A stretch of 64,000 bases of DNA from JBLZUR01 sp048565625. Lineage in GTDB: Bacteria; Pseudomonadota; Alphaproteobacteria; Sphingomonadales; Sphingomonadaceae. Location of the stretch: the NCBI RefSeq assembly GCF_048565625.1, contig NZ_JBLZUR010000002.1:1550001-1614000 (forward strand). The letters run 5' to 3'. Under the pieces are notes generated by a model that searched no databases, was not told where the DNA came from, and was given only the letters and a program-made list of their open reading frames with translations. Positions 1-8,230 of this stretch are shown in pieces (the stretch's first letter is position 1; every line of letters starts with the position of its first letter). Both the position numbers and the translations under genes were made by a program.

Positions 1-312
1 TATCAGGGGCAGGGAAGCGGCGTGACCGAAGACGAGCTTGGCACCCTTCACCACATCGGCGCCGGCCTCATGCCCGATCGCACCTTGGTGTTGTCGCTAC
101 GGATCTCGGACGCCTCCTCGCGCGAGTTCGTGCGGGATGGCGGGCAACTGGACCGGTTTGGCTCTCGGGACAGCGCCTTCCACGAGCGGGTTCACGGCTA
201 CTTCGAAGCGCTGGCCGAACGCGCGCCCGACCGCGTGAGGAAGGTTGCTGCGGACGGCACTCAGGCCGAGGTCACCGAGCGTCTGCTCGGCGCGTTGGCG
301 GACTATCTGTGA
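1..312 (+). CDS. tmk: Thymidylate kinase, C-terminal part (5' end outside window)
   Basis: Reading frame open from base 1 (YQGQGSGVTEDE...) to TGA at 310-312. Thymidylate kinase phosphorylates dTMP to dTDP. The visible 103 residues match the C-terminal half of the family: the YQG(x)G segment of the lid/substrate region, then a stretch with the PDRTLVL strand and a (S/D)RF-type segment. The N-terminal P-loop lies upstream of the window. The stop overlaps the GTG start of holB by four bases (GTGA), the classic tmk-holB arrangement, which supports the assignment and translational coupling. Confidence 0.85.
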   Translation, partial: YQGQGSGVTEDELGTLHHIGAGLMPDRTLVLSLRISDASSREFVRDGGQLDRFGSRDSAFHERVHGYFEALAERAPDRVRKVAADGTQAEVTERLLGALADYL

Positions 313-1277
313 CCACCGTCACCGGCCACGCAGACCAGATCGCCGCCTTTCGCGAGGCGCTTGATTCCGGGCGCGTTCACCATGCCTGGCTGCTCGCCGG
401 GCCGGCGGGTGTGGGCAAGGCGACATTTGCGCGGGCGGCGGCGCTGCGGCTCCTGGCCGAGGCGGCGGGGCCCAAAGGTGCTTGGCCGGGGCTCGATGTT
501 CCCAGCGATCACCGCATTGCCGTGCTGATGGAGGCGGGAAGCCATCCCGACCTGAAGATTTTGGAGCGTCTTCCGAAAGAACGCGGTGACGGCCTTGCCC
601 GCAGCATCACCGTCGATCAGGCGCGAGGCCTCGGGCGCATGTTCGGGCTGACGCCGTCGCTGTCCGCCGCCCGAGTGGTCATCGTGGACGCCGCCGACGA
701 TCTGGAGCGGGGCGCCGCCAACGCGCTGCTCAAGAACCTGGAGGAGCCGCCCGCGGGGACGATCTTCCTGCTGGTCAGCCATGCGCCCGGCCGATTGCTG
801 CCGACCATCCGATCGCGCTGCCGCGTCCTGCGCTTCGGACCTTTGAGCGACGGGGACACCGCCGCCGTCCTCCGCCACACCGATCCGGGGTTGAGCGGCC
901 CGGAGGTGGAGGCGCTCGTCCGGATCGCCAACGGCTCACCCGGCCGCGCCTTCGGTTTCGCCGGACTCGACATCGCCGGTCTCGACACGGTGCTGGCGGA
1001 ACTGAGTACCGTGGGCGACCCGCATAACGAGGTTCGGGTCAGGCTCTCGCGCGCCCTTGGCCCGGTCGCGGCACAAGCGCGCTATGAGGCCTTTCTGGAG
1101 CGCGCGCCGGCTCATATCGCCGAAACCGCCGGTCGAAGGCAGGGAATGGCGTTGCAGGACGCGATCAAGCTCTGGGAACGCTCGCGTGACCTGGCCGGCG
1201 CCGCGCGCGGGCTGTCCCTTCCGGCGGAGAGCGTGACGTTCGAAATGGCGGGGATCGTGGCCGCGTTAGCACTCTAG
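309..1277 (+). CDS. holB: DNA polymerase III subunit delta'
   Basis: 322 residues, the usual delta' size. This clamp-loader subunit helps load the beta clamp. A Walker A-like GPAGVGKAT lies at residues 31-39, a Walker B-like VVIVDAADD near 118-126, the NALLKNLEEPP segment follows, and a sensor-type SRC motif (IRSRCRVLRF) lies near 165-175, as in DnaX/HolB AAA+ proteins. The start is the GTG at 309 overlapping the tmk stop. The gene sits 66 bases upstream of metG on the same strand. The function is inferred from motifs and the conserved tmk-holB pairing. Confidence 0.92.
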   Translation: MTTVTGHADQIAAFREALDSGRVHHAWLLAGPAGVGKATFARAAALRLLAEAAGPKGAWPGLDVPSDHRIAVLMEAGSHPDLKILERLPKERGDGLARSITVDQARGLGRMFGLTPSLSAARVVIVDAADDLERGAANALLKNLEEPPAGTIFLLVSHAPGRLLPTIRSRCRVLRFGPLSDGDTAAVLRHTDPGLSGPEVEALVRIANGSPGRAFGFAGLDIAGLDTVLAELSTVGDPHNEVRVRLSRALGPVAAQARYEAFLERAPAHIAETAGRRQGMALQDAIKLWERSRDLAGAARGLSLPAESVTFEMAGIVAALAL

Positions 1278-1343
1278 CTGTAACGCAAGGCGGAGACGCA
1301 GAGCGTTGCCCCTCCGCCGCCGCTCGCCTAGACCGGCCGGGTC

Positions 1344-2867
1344 ATGGCCGAACCCTATTATATCACCACCGCGATCAGCTATCCGAACGGCCGTCCGCAT
1401 GTCGGCCATGCCTATGAGGTGATCGCCGCCGATGCGATCGCCCGCTTCCAGCGCCTCGACGGACGCGACGTGTTCTTCATGACCGGAACCGATGAGCACG
1501 GGCTGAAAATGGCGCAGACCGCCCGTAAGCAGGGAGTGGAGCCGCGTGTCCTTGCCGACGAAATGTCGGGGTATTTTCAGGAGATGGTGCGCGTTCTCAA
1601 CATCTCGAACGATCGCTTCATCCGCACGACGGAGCCCGCCCATTATGCCGCCAGCCAGGCGCTCTGGCAGGCGATGGTCGACGCCGGTGACTTGTACCAG
1701 GGACGGTATGAAGGCTGGTACTCGGTCCGTGACGAGGCCTTCTACGATGAGAAGGAACTGACCGAAGGGGAAGGCGGCGCGAAGCTTTCGCCGCAGGGGA
1801 CGCCGGTCGAGTGGACGGTCGAGGAAAGCTGGTTCTTCCGCCTTTCGGCCTTCGCTGATCGTCTGCTGACGCATTACGAGGCCACACCCGGCTTCATACA
1901 GCCGGAGAGTCGCCGCAACGAGGTGATCTCGTTTGTGAAGGGTGGCCTTTCCGACCTTTCCGTATCGCGGACTAGCTTCGACTGGGGCGTGCCGGTGCCG
2001 GGTGCCGATGGCCATGTCATGTACGTCTGGGTTGATGCGCTGACCAACTATCTCACCGGGGTCGGTTATCCTAATGATACCGAAACTTACGAGAAGTTCT
2101 GGCCGGCCGATCTCCACGTCATCGGCAAGGACATCGTCCGCTTTCACGCGGTCTACTGGCCCGCCTTCCTGATGTCGGCGAAGCTGCCGCTGCCGAAGAA
2201 GGTGTTCGGCCACGGCTTCCTGCTCAACCGCGGCGAGAAGATGTCGAAGTCGGTCGGCAACGTCGCCGATCCGTTGGCTCTGGCCGAGGCGTTCGGCGTC
2301 GATCAGCTGCGCTACTTCCTGCTGCGGGAGGTCTCCTTCGGTCAGGACGGGAGCTACAGCGACGAGGCGATCGTCACACGGGCGAACGCCGATCTTGCCA
2401 ACAGCCTCGGCAATCTCGCCCAGCGCAGCCTGTCGATGATCGCCAAGAACTGCGGCGGTGTGGTGCCGTCGCCGGGTTCGACAGCCGACCCGTTAAACCT
2501 TGCCGACCGGCTCTCCGATGTGAAGGCCGCGATGGCGGATCTGGCACCGCATCGCGCGTTGGAAGTAATCTGGGAGGGCGTAGCCGAGGCGAACCGCTAC
2601 TTCGCCGACGCAGCACCCTGGTCGCTGCGCAAGACCGACCCGGCAGCGGCCGATGCGGTGCTCTACTGGACCGCGGAGGCGGTGCGGGTGCTCGCGATTC
2701 TTACCAGCTGGGCGATCCCGGCGGCGGCGGGCAAGCTGCTCGATCAGCTGGCGCAGGGACCCGAGGCACGGGACTTCGTCGCGCTCGGAACGGCGCTGAG
2801 GAGCGGCATAGAACTCCCTGCACCTCAAGGGGTATTCCCGCGCTTGGCATTTGAAGGCGCGGCCTGA
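1344..2867 (+). CDS. metG: Methionyl-tRNA synthetase
   Basis: 507 residues. Charges tRNA-Met. The class I signatures are clear: HVGH at residues 19-22 within YPNGRPHVGHAYE, and KMSKS at 299-303 (GEKMSKSVGN). The length corresponds to the short form without the C-terminal tRNA-binding dimerisation domain. The ATG at 1344 gives the canonical N-terminus just before the first beta strand. The neighbouring TatD-family gene starts four bases after the stop. A metG-tatD pairing is common in alphaproteobacteria. Confidence 0.97.
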   Translation: MAEPYYITTAISYPNGRPHVGHAYEVIAADAIARFQRLDGRDVFFMTGTDEHGLKMAQTARKQGVEPRVLADEMSGYFQEMVRVLNISNDRFIRTTEPAHYAASQALWQAMVDAGDLYQGRYEGWYSVRDEAFYDEKELTEGEGGAKLSPQGTPVEWTVEESWFFRLSAFADRLLTHYEATPGFIQPESRRNEVISFVKGGLSDLSVSRTSFDWGVPVPGADGHVMYVWVDALTNYLTGVGYPNDTETYEKFWPADLHVIGKDIVRFHAVYWPAFLMSAKLPLPKKVFGHGFLLNRGEKMSKSVGNVADPLALAEAFGVDQLRYFLLREVSFGQDGSYSDEAIVTRANADLANSLGNLAQRSLSMIAKNCGGVVPSPGSTADPLNLADRLSDVKAAMADLAPHRALEVIWEGVAEANRYFADAAPWSLRKTDPAAADAVLYWTAEAVRVLAILTSWAIPAAAGKLLDQLAQGPEARDFVALGTALRSGIELPAPQGVFPRLAFEGAA

Positions 2868-2870
2868 ATC

Positions 2871-3647
2871 ATGCTGGTCGATAGCCACTGTCATCTGATT
2901 TATCCCGGCCTGATCGAGGATCAGGCGGGCGCGCTCGCCCGCGCGCGGGCGGCGGGTGTGGGCAGGATGCTCAACATCTCGACGCGTGAGAGCGAGTGGG
3001 ACGCGGTGGTCGCCGTCGCGGAGCGGGAGGCGGATGTCTGGGCCTCCATCGGCATCCACCCGCATGAGGCGGACCAGCATCCCGACGTCGATCTCGACAA
3101 GCTGCTTGCCCGCGCGACGCATTCCCGGGTCGTCGGGATCGGGGAAACGGGGCTCGATTTCTACTACGACAAGTCCGATCGCGACCGGCAGCGCCAGAGC
3201 TTCCGCACCCACATCGCTGCAGCGCGGGAAACGGGCCTGCCGCTGATCGTCCACACGCGCGATGCGGAGGAAGACACCGCCGAAATCCTGCGCGACGAAA
3301 TGGGGAAGGGGGCCTTCCCGGGGGTTATCCACTGCTTCACCGCAAGCCGCGAGTTCGCCGACATCGCGCTCGATCTCGGCTTCTACATCTCGCTCTCCGG
3401 GATCGTAACGTTCAAGAACGCGAAGGACCTTCAGGAGACAGCGAAGGAGATCCCGGCCGATCGCCTGCTGGTCGAGACGGATTCACCATTCCTCGCGCCT
3501 GTCCCACATCGCGGACGGGCCTGTGAGCCGGCCTTTGTCGCGGACACGGCACGCTTCCTGGCGGCGCTGCGCGGGGTCGATCCTTCCGAACTGGCCGAAA
3601 CGACGACAGCCAACTTCCTGCGTTTGTTCGACAAGGTCACTGCGTGA
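2871..3647 (+). CDS. TatD family metal-dependent hydrolase (YcfH type)
   Basis: 258 residues, typical of TatD/YcfH DNases with a TIM-barrel amidohydrolase fold. Visible motifs are HCH at residues 6-8 (metal binding), SIGIHPHEA, GIGETGLDFYYD, the HTRDAEED strand, HCFTAS and the C-terminal VETDSPFLAP with its metal-ligand aspartate. Family members show 3'-5' DNase activity in vitro. The position next to holB and metG matches the YcfH branch. Its stop overlaps the GTG start of the next gene by four bases, so the two are probably co-translated. Confidence 0.93.
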   Translation: MLVDSHCHLIYPGLIEDQAGALARARAAGVGRMLNISTRESEWDAVVAVAEREADVWASIGIHPHEADQHPDVDLDKLLARATHSRVVGIGETGLDFYYDKSDRDRQRQSFRTHIAAARETGLPLIVHTRDAEEDTAEILRDEMGKGAFPGVIHCFTASREFADIALDLGFYISLSGIVTFKNAKDLQETAKEIPADRLLVETDSPFLAPVPHRGRACEPAFVADTARFLAALRGVDPSELAETTTANFLRLFDKVTA

Positions 3648-4423
3648 AGGTTACGATTCTCGGCTGCGGCACGTCTTCCGGCGTGCCGCGCATCGGCGGG
3701 AACGATGGCCAGGGTGAATGGGGTTCGTGCGACCCGGCGGAGCCGCGCAACAGGCGGCGGCGCGCGTCCATCTTGGTCAGGACGAAGGCGGCCAGCGTCC
3801 TGATCGACACCGCACCCGACATGCGTGAGCAACTGCTGGCTGCGCGCGTCGGCCATCTGGATGCCGTCATATGGACGCACGATCACGCTGACCACTGCAA
3901 CGGCATCGACGACCTGCGACAGGTCTATCAGCTGCGCGGGAGCGAAGTGCCAGGCTATGCGCGTGCCGCGACGATCGCGGGCCTGAAGCAGCGCTTCGGC
4001 TATGTGTTCGAGGGCCGTGGCGGCTACCCGGCGACAGTGGCGATCGCCGAGCTGCCCGACCGTTTGGTGATCGGCGATCTTGCGATCCACGTCATCGATC
4101 AGCCGCACGGGCGTATAACCGCCGCAGGATTGGTGTTCGAACAGAACGACAAGCGGATCGGATATGCGACCGACTTCAACGAGATGACGGCGGAGATGCG
4201 GACGCTTTACGAGGGTCTCGACATCTGGATCGTCGATGCCCTGCGGCGCGAACCGCACCCGACCCATCCAACTCTCGCCGATGCGCTACGCTGGCGTGCC
4301 GAGTTGAACGTGAAGCGCACTGTGCTTGTCCATATGGACTGGTCGATGGACTACGCGACGCTGCTCGCTGAACTGCCGGGTGGGGTTGAGCCTGGGTATG
4401 ACGGTCTGGTCCTAGAGGCTTAA
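3644..4423 (+). CDS. MBL-fold metallo-hydrolase (PhnP-like)
   Basis: 259 residues with a metallo-beta-lactamase fold. It has an N-terminal LGCGTSSGVPRIGG motif, the zinc ligand motif THDHADHCNG (HxHxDH at residues 79-84) and further histidines near the C-terminus (REPHPTHPT, LVHMDWSMD). The GTSSGVP signature and length resemble the PhnP/phosphodiesterase branch often found beside tatD in alphaproteobacteria. The substrate is not known from sequence. The start is GTG at 3644, overlapping the tatD-family stop. This is the last gene of the tmk-to-MBL block and is followed directly by the dif-like site. Confidence 0.88.
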   Translation: MKVTILGCGTSSGVPRIGGNDGQGEWGSCDPAEPRNRRRRASILVRTKAASVLIDTAPDMREQLLAARVGHLDAVIWTHDHADHCNGIDDLRQVYQLRGSEVPGYARAATIAGLKQRFGYVFEGRGGYPATVAIAELPDRLVIGDLAIHVIDQPHGRITAAGLVFEQNDKRIGYATDFNEMTAEMRTLYEGLDIWIVDALRREPHPTHPTLADALRWRAELNVKRTVLVHMDWSMDYATLLAELPGGVEPGYDGLVLEA

Positions 4424-4437
4424 GTTCTACCATCCAA

Positions 4438-4465
4438 GACTTACATAATGTATATTATCGTACTC
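4438..4465 (-). other. dif: Candidate dif / XerC-XerD recombination site
   Basis: Bases 4444-4458 (CATAATGTATATTAT) are identical to the 15-base core of the E. coli dif site as I recall it. Read on the minus strand, the XerD-like arm is TTATGTAAGTC (4448-4438), the centre TATACA (4454-4449) and the XerC-like arm GAGTACGATAA (4465-4455). The XerD arm agrees with the TTATGTAA of the B. subtilis site. The 28-base length and the 11-6-11 layout fit. Whether this is the chromosomal dif or a dif-like site used by an integrating element is not decided. A mobile element sits eight bases from the XerC-like arm. Confidence 0.6.
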
Positions 4466-4466
4466 G

Positions 4467-4473
4467 AGTTCTC
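4467..4473. repeat. Left target-site duplication of the 4.4-kb element
   Basis: AGTTCTC immediately left of the terminal repeat. The same seven bases recur at 8893-8899 right of the other terminus. Removing one copy and the element rejoins the dif-like site to the sequence upstream of the NTF2-like gene without disrupting any gene. Confidence 0.75.
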
Positions 4474-4520
4474 TGTAAGCACCGGTTCGACAGGAGACAC
4501 TTTCGCAAGTTCGAAAGGAG
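4474..4520 (+). repeat. Left terminal inverted repeat of the ISNCY-type element
   Basis: Pairs with 8846-8892 in inverted orientation; about 37 of 46 aligned positions agree by eye, with one single-base gap. It begins TGTAAGC and contains GGAGACAC and CGAAAGGAGACTCC. Confidence 0.7.
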
Positions 4521-4567
4521 ACTCCTGCCCTGAGCAGCCTTCCTGGGCTGTCACAAGGAGTTCGGCG

Positions 4568-5992
4568 ATGAAGGATGCTGTCGAGCCGGTCGTAGATGAC
4601 GGGTCTGGTTCCTATACAGGTAAGGCGATACAAGCCTACATCGATGGGACGATCACTGCTAAGGACCTCCAGGCATCCCTTGGTGTCGCCCGGGCCTATA
4701 TGTACCGGCTCATCGATCGCTATCGCCACGAGGGCGAAGCAGGCTTGGTTTCAAAGAAGTACGGCAATAGAAATCGCGCTCGTTCCGAAAGGGACCGTGA
4801 GCGAATCATGAAGCTCGTGCGCGAGCATTACTCTGACTTCGGGCCGACACTGGCAGCCGAAAAACTTCTTGAACGTCATCGTGAGAAGGTCACAGCAGAG
4901 ACACTGCGCCAATGGATGAAGGAAGACGGCCTCTGGACCGATCGCAGAAGCCGCGAGCCAAAGATTTACTCACCCAGAGAGCCTCGACCCTGCCGAGGGG
5001 AACTGGTCCAAGTCGATGGATCATATCATCGTTGGTTCGAAAAGCGTGGTGACGAATGTTGTTTGATCGTGTTCATTGATGATGCCACGAGTGAACTCAA
5101 ACACCTTCAGTTTGTAGAGCACGAAACTTCGTACAACTACATGTGGTGTCTGAAAATATACATTGAACGTTTCGGCGTTCCTAAAGCGTTGTTCTCGGAT
5201 CGCCACGCGATCTTCCGCGTCCCAAACTTAACCGCTGAAGGAGAGCGAGGACAGACGCAGTTCGCGCGTGCGTGTTCCCGGCTCGCTATTCAGACAATCT
5301 GTGCCAAAACGCCGCAAGCGAAAGGTCGGGTTGAGCGAGCAAACCGCACCCTTCAGAATCGTCTGATCAAGGAGATGCGGCTACGCTCCATCTCTACGAT
5401 GGAGGAAGGCAACCGTTTCCTCGATGAGTATCGTCGGATTCACAACGAGAAATTTGCGCGTCAACCGCGAAGCGACGTGAACGCGCATGGGCCAGCGCCG
5501 AACCTCGATCTCAGCTCTCTGATGACCTACACGGTCGAACGTAAGGTTTTCAAAGACCTGACCGTGTCGTTTAACAAAATTAGGTATGTGTTAGATGAAT
5601 CGGAGATCAGTCGTAAGGCGATCGGCAAGCGGGTCACCGTGGCCGTCCCGCTTGAGGGCGACGTTGAGATCATTTTCGACGAGGTCCCCCTCCCCTACAA
5701 GACCTTCGACAAGATTCGTCGAGTGCCGGGCACTCCTGAGGTCCTCGATCATAAGCAGCTCGGCGCAGCGTTCGTGCTTGCAAAGGCGATAAGTGGCACC
5801 GAGCCGCATCACTTCCAACGAAACGGTCACGTGCTCGCAGGTTTCCGAAAGCAGTTTTCCGACCCTTCTGACCTTAGGAGCAAGTCGCTCCAGGGTGCTT
5901 CCGCCTCGGTTCGGAAAAAATTTAACGGCCGTCCCCGAACGCCTCTTGGTCGTCATCCCATCGTCATCATCGAACCGGCTCGGCGCAAATGA
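4568..5992 (+). CDS. ISNCY/IS1202-type DDE transposase
   Basis: 474 residues from ATG 4568, which has an AAGGAG ribosome binding site at 4555-4560. The frame is open further upstream, but that would start inside the dif-like site. An N-terminal helix-turn-helix region (ASLGVARAYMYRLIDRY) is followed by an rve-type catalytic core with D150 (QVDGSYHRW), D211 (LFSDRHAIFR) and E256 (AKGRVERANRTLQ), the motif set of ISNCY transposases of the IS1202 group. The C-terminal domain contains basic segments. It catalyses cut-and-paste or copy-type DNA transposition. It appears intact, so the element may still be mobile. Codon use is less GC-biased than in the neighbouring core genes, consistent with transfer. 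Confidence 0.88.
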   Translation: MKDAVEPVVDDGSGSYTGKAIQAYIDGTITAKDLQASLGVARAYMYRLIDRYRHEGEAGLVSKKYGNRNRARSERDRERIMKLVREHYSDFGPTLAAEKLLERHREKVTAETLRQWMKEDGLWTDRRSREPKIYSPREPRPCRGELVQVDGSYHRWFEKRGDECCLIVFIDDATSELKHLQFVEHETSYNYMWCLKIYIERFGVPKALFSDRHAIFRVPNLTAEGERGQTQFARACSRLAIQTICAKTPQAKGRVERANRTLQNRLIKEMRLRSISTMEEGNRFLDEYRRIHNEKFARQPRSDVNAHGPAPNLDLSSLMTYTVERKVFKDLTVSFNKIRYVLDESEISRKAIGKRVTVAVPLEGDVEIIFDEVPLPYKTFDKIRRVPGTPEVLDHKQLGAAFVLAKAISGTEPHHFQRNGHVLAGFRKQFSDPSDLRSKSLQGASASVRKKFNGRPRTPLGRHPIVIIEPARRK

Positions 5993-6290
5993 CGATCATG
6001 CCGCGGTCTTCGTATCCACGCCCCAGCTGATCGGCGACTTGATGCAGAAAGCCGCAGCGAGGTGGGCAGGACTTTGGGGCGTCGACTATGAGGCGATGCG
6101 TCACCTTGCCGTTCGCAGGGCACAGGTGCCGCAGGGATGCAACGTAGGGATGATCAAGCAGTTGCCTTCGGCGCGCGCTCTACTCCGCGGAACCCCGTCA
6201 CCGGGTTTCCGCCCATGCGAATAACGATCGAACTAGGCCACAGCGGGCCGCCCTCGCGGACGGGCGTAGCTTGTGCGGGAAACCGCTCCA
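5993..6290. other. Internal DNA between transposase and passenger genes; no confident gene
   Basis: A frame continuing from inside the transposase stays open to 6224 and reads TPQLIGDLMQKAAARWAGL..., which looks protein-like but has no start of its own and no family I recognise. It may be the tail of a gene whose 5' part was lost. Nothing else was found here. Confidence 0.3.
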
Positions 6291-6612
6291 ATGCTTAAGC
6301 GCGGTGCTTCCGCCGCCGGCTCGATCGGTCGTTGGGGCATAACGCTATCCCTTTTTATTGGCGGTGTCCTGGCCGGTCGCGTCATTTGCAATTCGCCTCA
6401 CCTGCTTCCCAACCGCCTCCCCCGGCCCAGTCATCTATGAACCGGGGCCGGCGCTGATCCTCGCGGTCGCGATCGGGGCGGGCATCGCCATCACCGACAC
6501 CGGCAAACACCGCCTTGGCATCTTGGCGCCGCTCGCGCTGTTCGCGCTGGTCGCCGGCACCGTCAGCCTCGCCATTGAGTTTAGCGCGGTCATCCATGGG
6601 CAATGGTTCTAG
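6291..6612 (+). pseudogene. Possible small membrane protein split over two frames
   Basis: From ATG 6291 one frame reads a hydrophobic N-terminus (WGITLSLFIGGVLAG) and stops at 6440. A second frame, shifted by one base and open from 6358 to 6612, encodes two further hydrophobic stretches (ALILAVAIGAGIAIT and LGILAPLALFALVAGTV). Together they resemble one three-helix membrane protein broken by a frameshift. Alternatively only the second ORF (84 codons) is real. No family was recognised. It lies inside the ISNCY-bounded element, where loss of function would be tolerated. Confidence 0.25.
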
Positions 6613-6622
6613 GGCCGTGTGG

Positions 6623-6646
6623 AGGGTGTGCCACGTGGCACACCCT
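6623..6646. other. 24-bp perfect palindrome
   Basis: Arms AGGGTGTGCCAC and GTGGCACACCCT meet without a spacer. It lies five bases beyond the stop codon of the ATPase remnant on the minus strand. It has no T-run on either side, so it is either a hairpin at the 3' end of that transcript or a protein-binding site. Confidence 0.5.
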
Positions 6647-6651
6647 TGCGA

Positions 6652-6989
6652 TCATAACGCAACGCGCAGTCGCTTGGCGCGCTCGCGAAACGCCTCCTCG
6701 CCACCTTCGAGGATGCTGCACACGCTCTCGCGAATGGTTGGGTCTTCCAGCCCGCCAGAGAGGTAGCCGATTTCTGGAAGCTGGCCGGGACGATGCGGGC
6801 CGCACGTCGCCACGATCACCTGATCGGCATCTGTGTTAACGATGAGGTTGGCGTTGTGCGTCACGATGATGATCTGGCGGCGTTGCTTTGCCGATCGGAA
6901 GCGCTCGACCAACTCGACGAAAATCGAGCGCGGATCGAGATTCTCTTCCGGCTGATCGATGACGAGGGGGCGGTTGTCGTCAGTGTCGA
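6652..6989 (-). pseudogene. 3' remnant of an AAA/ABC-type ATPase (TrlF-like), truncated by the IS3 element
   Basis: About 112 C-terminal residues are left. They contain a Walker B (PLVIDQPEENLD), followed by a switch-histidine strand (QIIIVTHNANLIVNTDADQ) and the C-terminal segment SGGLEDPTIRESVCSILEGG. This order is that of SMC/RecF-like ATPases. The last part resembles the TrlF family of AAA-like ATPases as I remember it. The Walker A and N-terminal domains are missing: the frame runs into the left end of the IS3 element at 6990, and I find no continuation beyond the right end at 8231. Many such ATPases belong to phage-defence modules, but a defence role here is inference. Confidence 0.6.
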
Positions 6990-7005
6990 TGACGTGCTCC
7001 CCTGA
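6990..7005 (+). repeat. Left inverted repeat of the IS3-family element
   Basis: TGACGTGCTCCCCTGA, the exact inverted match of 8215-8230. The preceding base A also pairs with T8231, which could extend the match by one. Confidence 0.85.
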
Positions 7006-7053
7006 AATGTGACCGATTTTGAGTAGAGTCCGACGCGAAGGAGTCGGACGAAG

Positions 7054-7320
7054 ATGAAGCGCAGCAGGTTCAGCGAAGAGCAGATCATCGCGATCTTGAA
7101 GGAGCAGGAAGCGGGCATGGCGACGGCGGATGTGTGTCGTCGCCACGGGATCAGCGCGGCGACGTTCTACAAGTGGAAGTCGAAGTATGGCGGCCTGGAG
7201 GTGTCCGAGGCCCGGCGCCTGCGCACGCTTGAGGAAGAGAACAGCCGGTTGAAGAAGCTGCTGGCTGAGGCGATGCTCGACAACGTCGTGCTGAAGGATC
7301 TGGCCTCAAAAAAATGGTGA
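7054..7320 (+). CDS. IS3-family transposase OrfA
   Basis: 88 residues, an HTH_Tnp_1/transposase_8 type DNA-binding protein. It has the N-terminus KRSRFSEEQIIAILKEQEAG, the helix-turn-helix VCRRHGISAATFYKWKSKYGG and a leucine-zipper-like tail (LRTLEEENSRLKKLLAEAM). It ends SKKW at the A7 slippery run (7308-7314), where a -1 frameshift would join it to OrfB to make the active OrfAB transposase. The sequence is intact. Confidence 0.93.
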   Translation: MKRSRFSEEQIIAILKEQEAGMATADVCRRHGISAATFYKWKSKYGGLEVSEARRLRTLEEENSRLKKLLAEAMLDNVVLKDLASKKW

Positions 7321-8204
7321 CGCCCGGCGCTAAGCGGGACGCTGTCGCCCATGCTCGTGAGCATCACGGGCTGAGCGAGCGTCGGGCGTGCAACCTGGTC
7401 GGCGTGAGCCGCGGGGTGATCCGGTATCGGTCGTCACGGCCAGATGACGGTCCTCTACGGCAACGACTGCGCGAGTTGGCAGGGGAGCGGCGCCGGTTCG
7501 GCTACCGGCGCCTGGGCTATCTGCTGGCGCGAGAAGGCATGACGCCCAACCACAAGAAGCTGCTGCGGATATACCGCGAGGAGAACCTGCGAGTCCGACG
7601 CCGCGGTGGTCGCAAGCGCGCCTTGGGCACCCGGGCGCCGATGGTGCTGCCGGATGGGCCGAACCAGCGCTGGTCGCTGGACTTCGTCTCCGACACCCTG
7701 ACGTGCAGCCGTCGGTTCCGCATCCTGTGCGTGGTCGACGACTACACGCGGGAATGCCTGGCGCTGGTGGCTGACACGTCGCTGTCGGGCGTACGGGTAG
7801 CGCGGGAACTGACGCGGCTCATCGGTATGCGCGGCAAGCCGCATACGGTGGTCAGCGACAACGGCACCGAGCTGACGTCGTCGGCCATTCTGCGCTGGTC
7901 GCAGGAGCGGCGGGTCGAGTGGCACTACATCGCCCCGGGCAAGCCGATGCAGAACGGCTTCGTCGAGAGCTTCAACGGCCGTCTGCGCGACGAATGCCTC
8001 AATGAGACGCTGTTCACGTCGCTGGCCCATGCCCGCTTCGTGCTCGACGCTTGGCGGCACGACTACAATCACGTCAGGCCGCACTCGAAACTGGGCGGGA
8101 GAACACCCGCCGAGAAAGCCGGCGAACCTGTCTGGGGGCATGCCCCCAGACAGGTTGTCATACACTCAACCAACCATCATGAAGGAGCCGGACTCTACCT
8201 CTGA
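7314..8204 (+). CDS. IS3-family transposase OrfB (DDE catalytic subunit)
   Basis: 296 residues in the -1 frame relative to OrfA. It contains HTH_21 (RRFGYRRLGYLLAREG) and an rve core with D123 (SLDFVSDTL), D182 (VVSDNGTE) and E218 (GFVESFNGRLRDECLNE), the D,D(35)E spacing of the IS3 family. The overall sequence resembles the IS407/IS51-like branch. The C-terminal 25 or so residues (after GGRTPAEKAGE) look atypical and may result from drift or read-through. Expression as OrfAB by programmed frameshift at 7308-7314 is likely. Confidence 0.92.
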   Translation: MVTPGAKRDAVAHAREHHGLSERRACNLVGVSRGVIRYRSSRPDDGPLRQRLRELAGERRRFGYRRLGYLLAREGMTPNHKKLLRIYREENLRVRRRGGRKRALGTRAPMVLPDGPNQRWSLDFVSDTLTCSRRFRILCVVDDYTRECLALVADTSLSGVRVARELTRLIGMRGKPHTVVSDNGTELTSSAILRWSQERRVEWHYIAPGKPMQNGFVESFNGRLRDECLNETLFTSLAHARFVLDAWRHDYNHVRPHSKLGGRTPAEKAGEPVWGHAPRQVVIHSTNHHEGAGLYL

Positions 8205-8214
8205 ATGGTAACAA

Positions 8215-8230
8215 TCAGGGGAGCACGTCA
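8215..8230 (-). repeat. Right inverted repeat of the IS3-family element
   Basis: Exact reverse complement of 6990-7005. Confidence 0.85.

Larger units (their letters stand above)
6990..8230 (+). mobile_element. IS3-family insertion sequence, complete
   Basis: 1,241 bp bounded by perfect 16-bp inverted repeats TGACGTGCTCCCCTGA (6990-7005) and its complement at 8215-8230. It contains orfA and orfB with an A7 slippery stretch at 7308-7314. The flanking bases differ (TCGA on the left, TTAT on the right), so there is no 3-4 bp target duplication. That suggests deletion or recombination after insertion and explains why the ATPase gene on its left has no counterpart on its right. Confidence 0.9.

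Noticed and set aside
4448..4567. Upstream extension of the ISNCY transposase to an ATG at 4448
   Set aside because: That start would lie within the dif-like site and outside the element's left end; ATG 4568 has a proper AAGGAG site.
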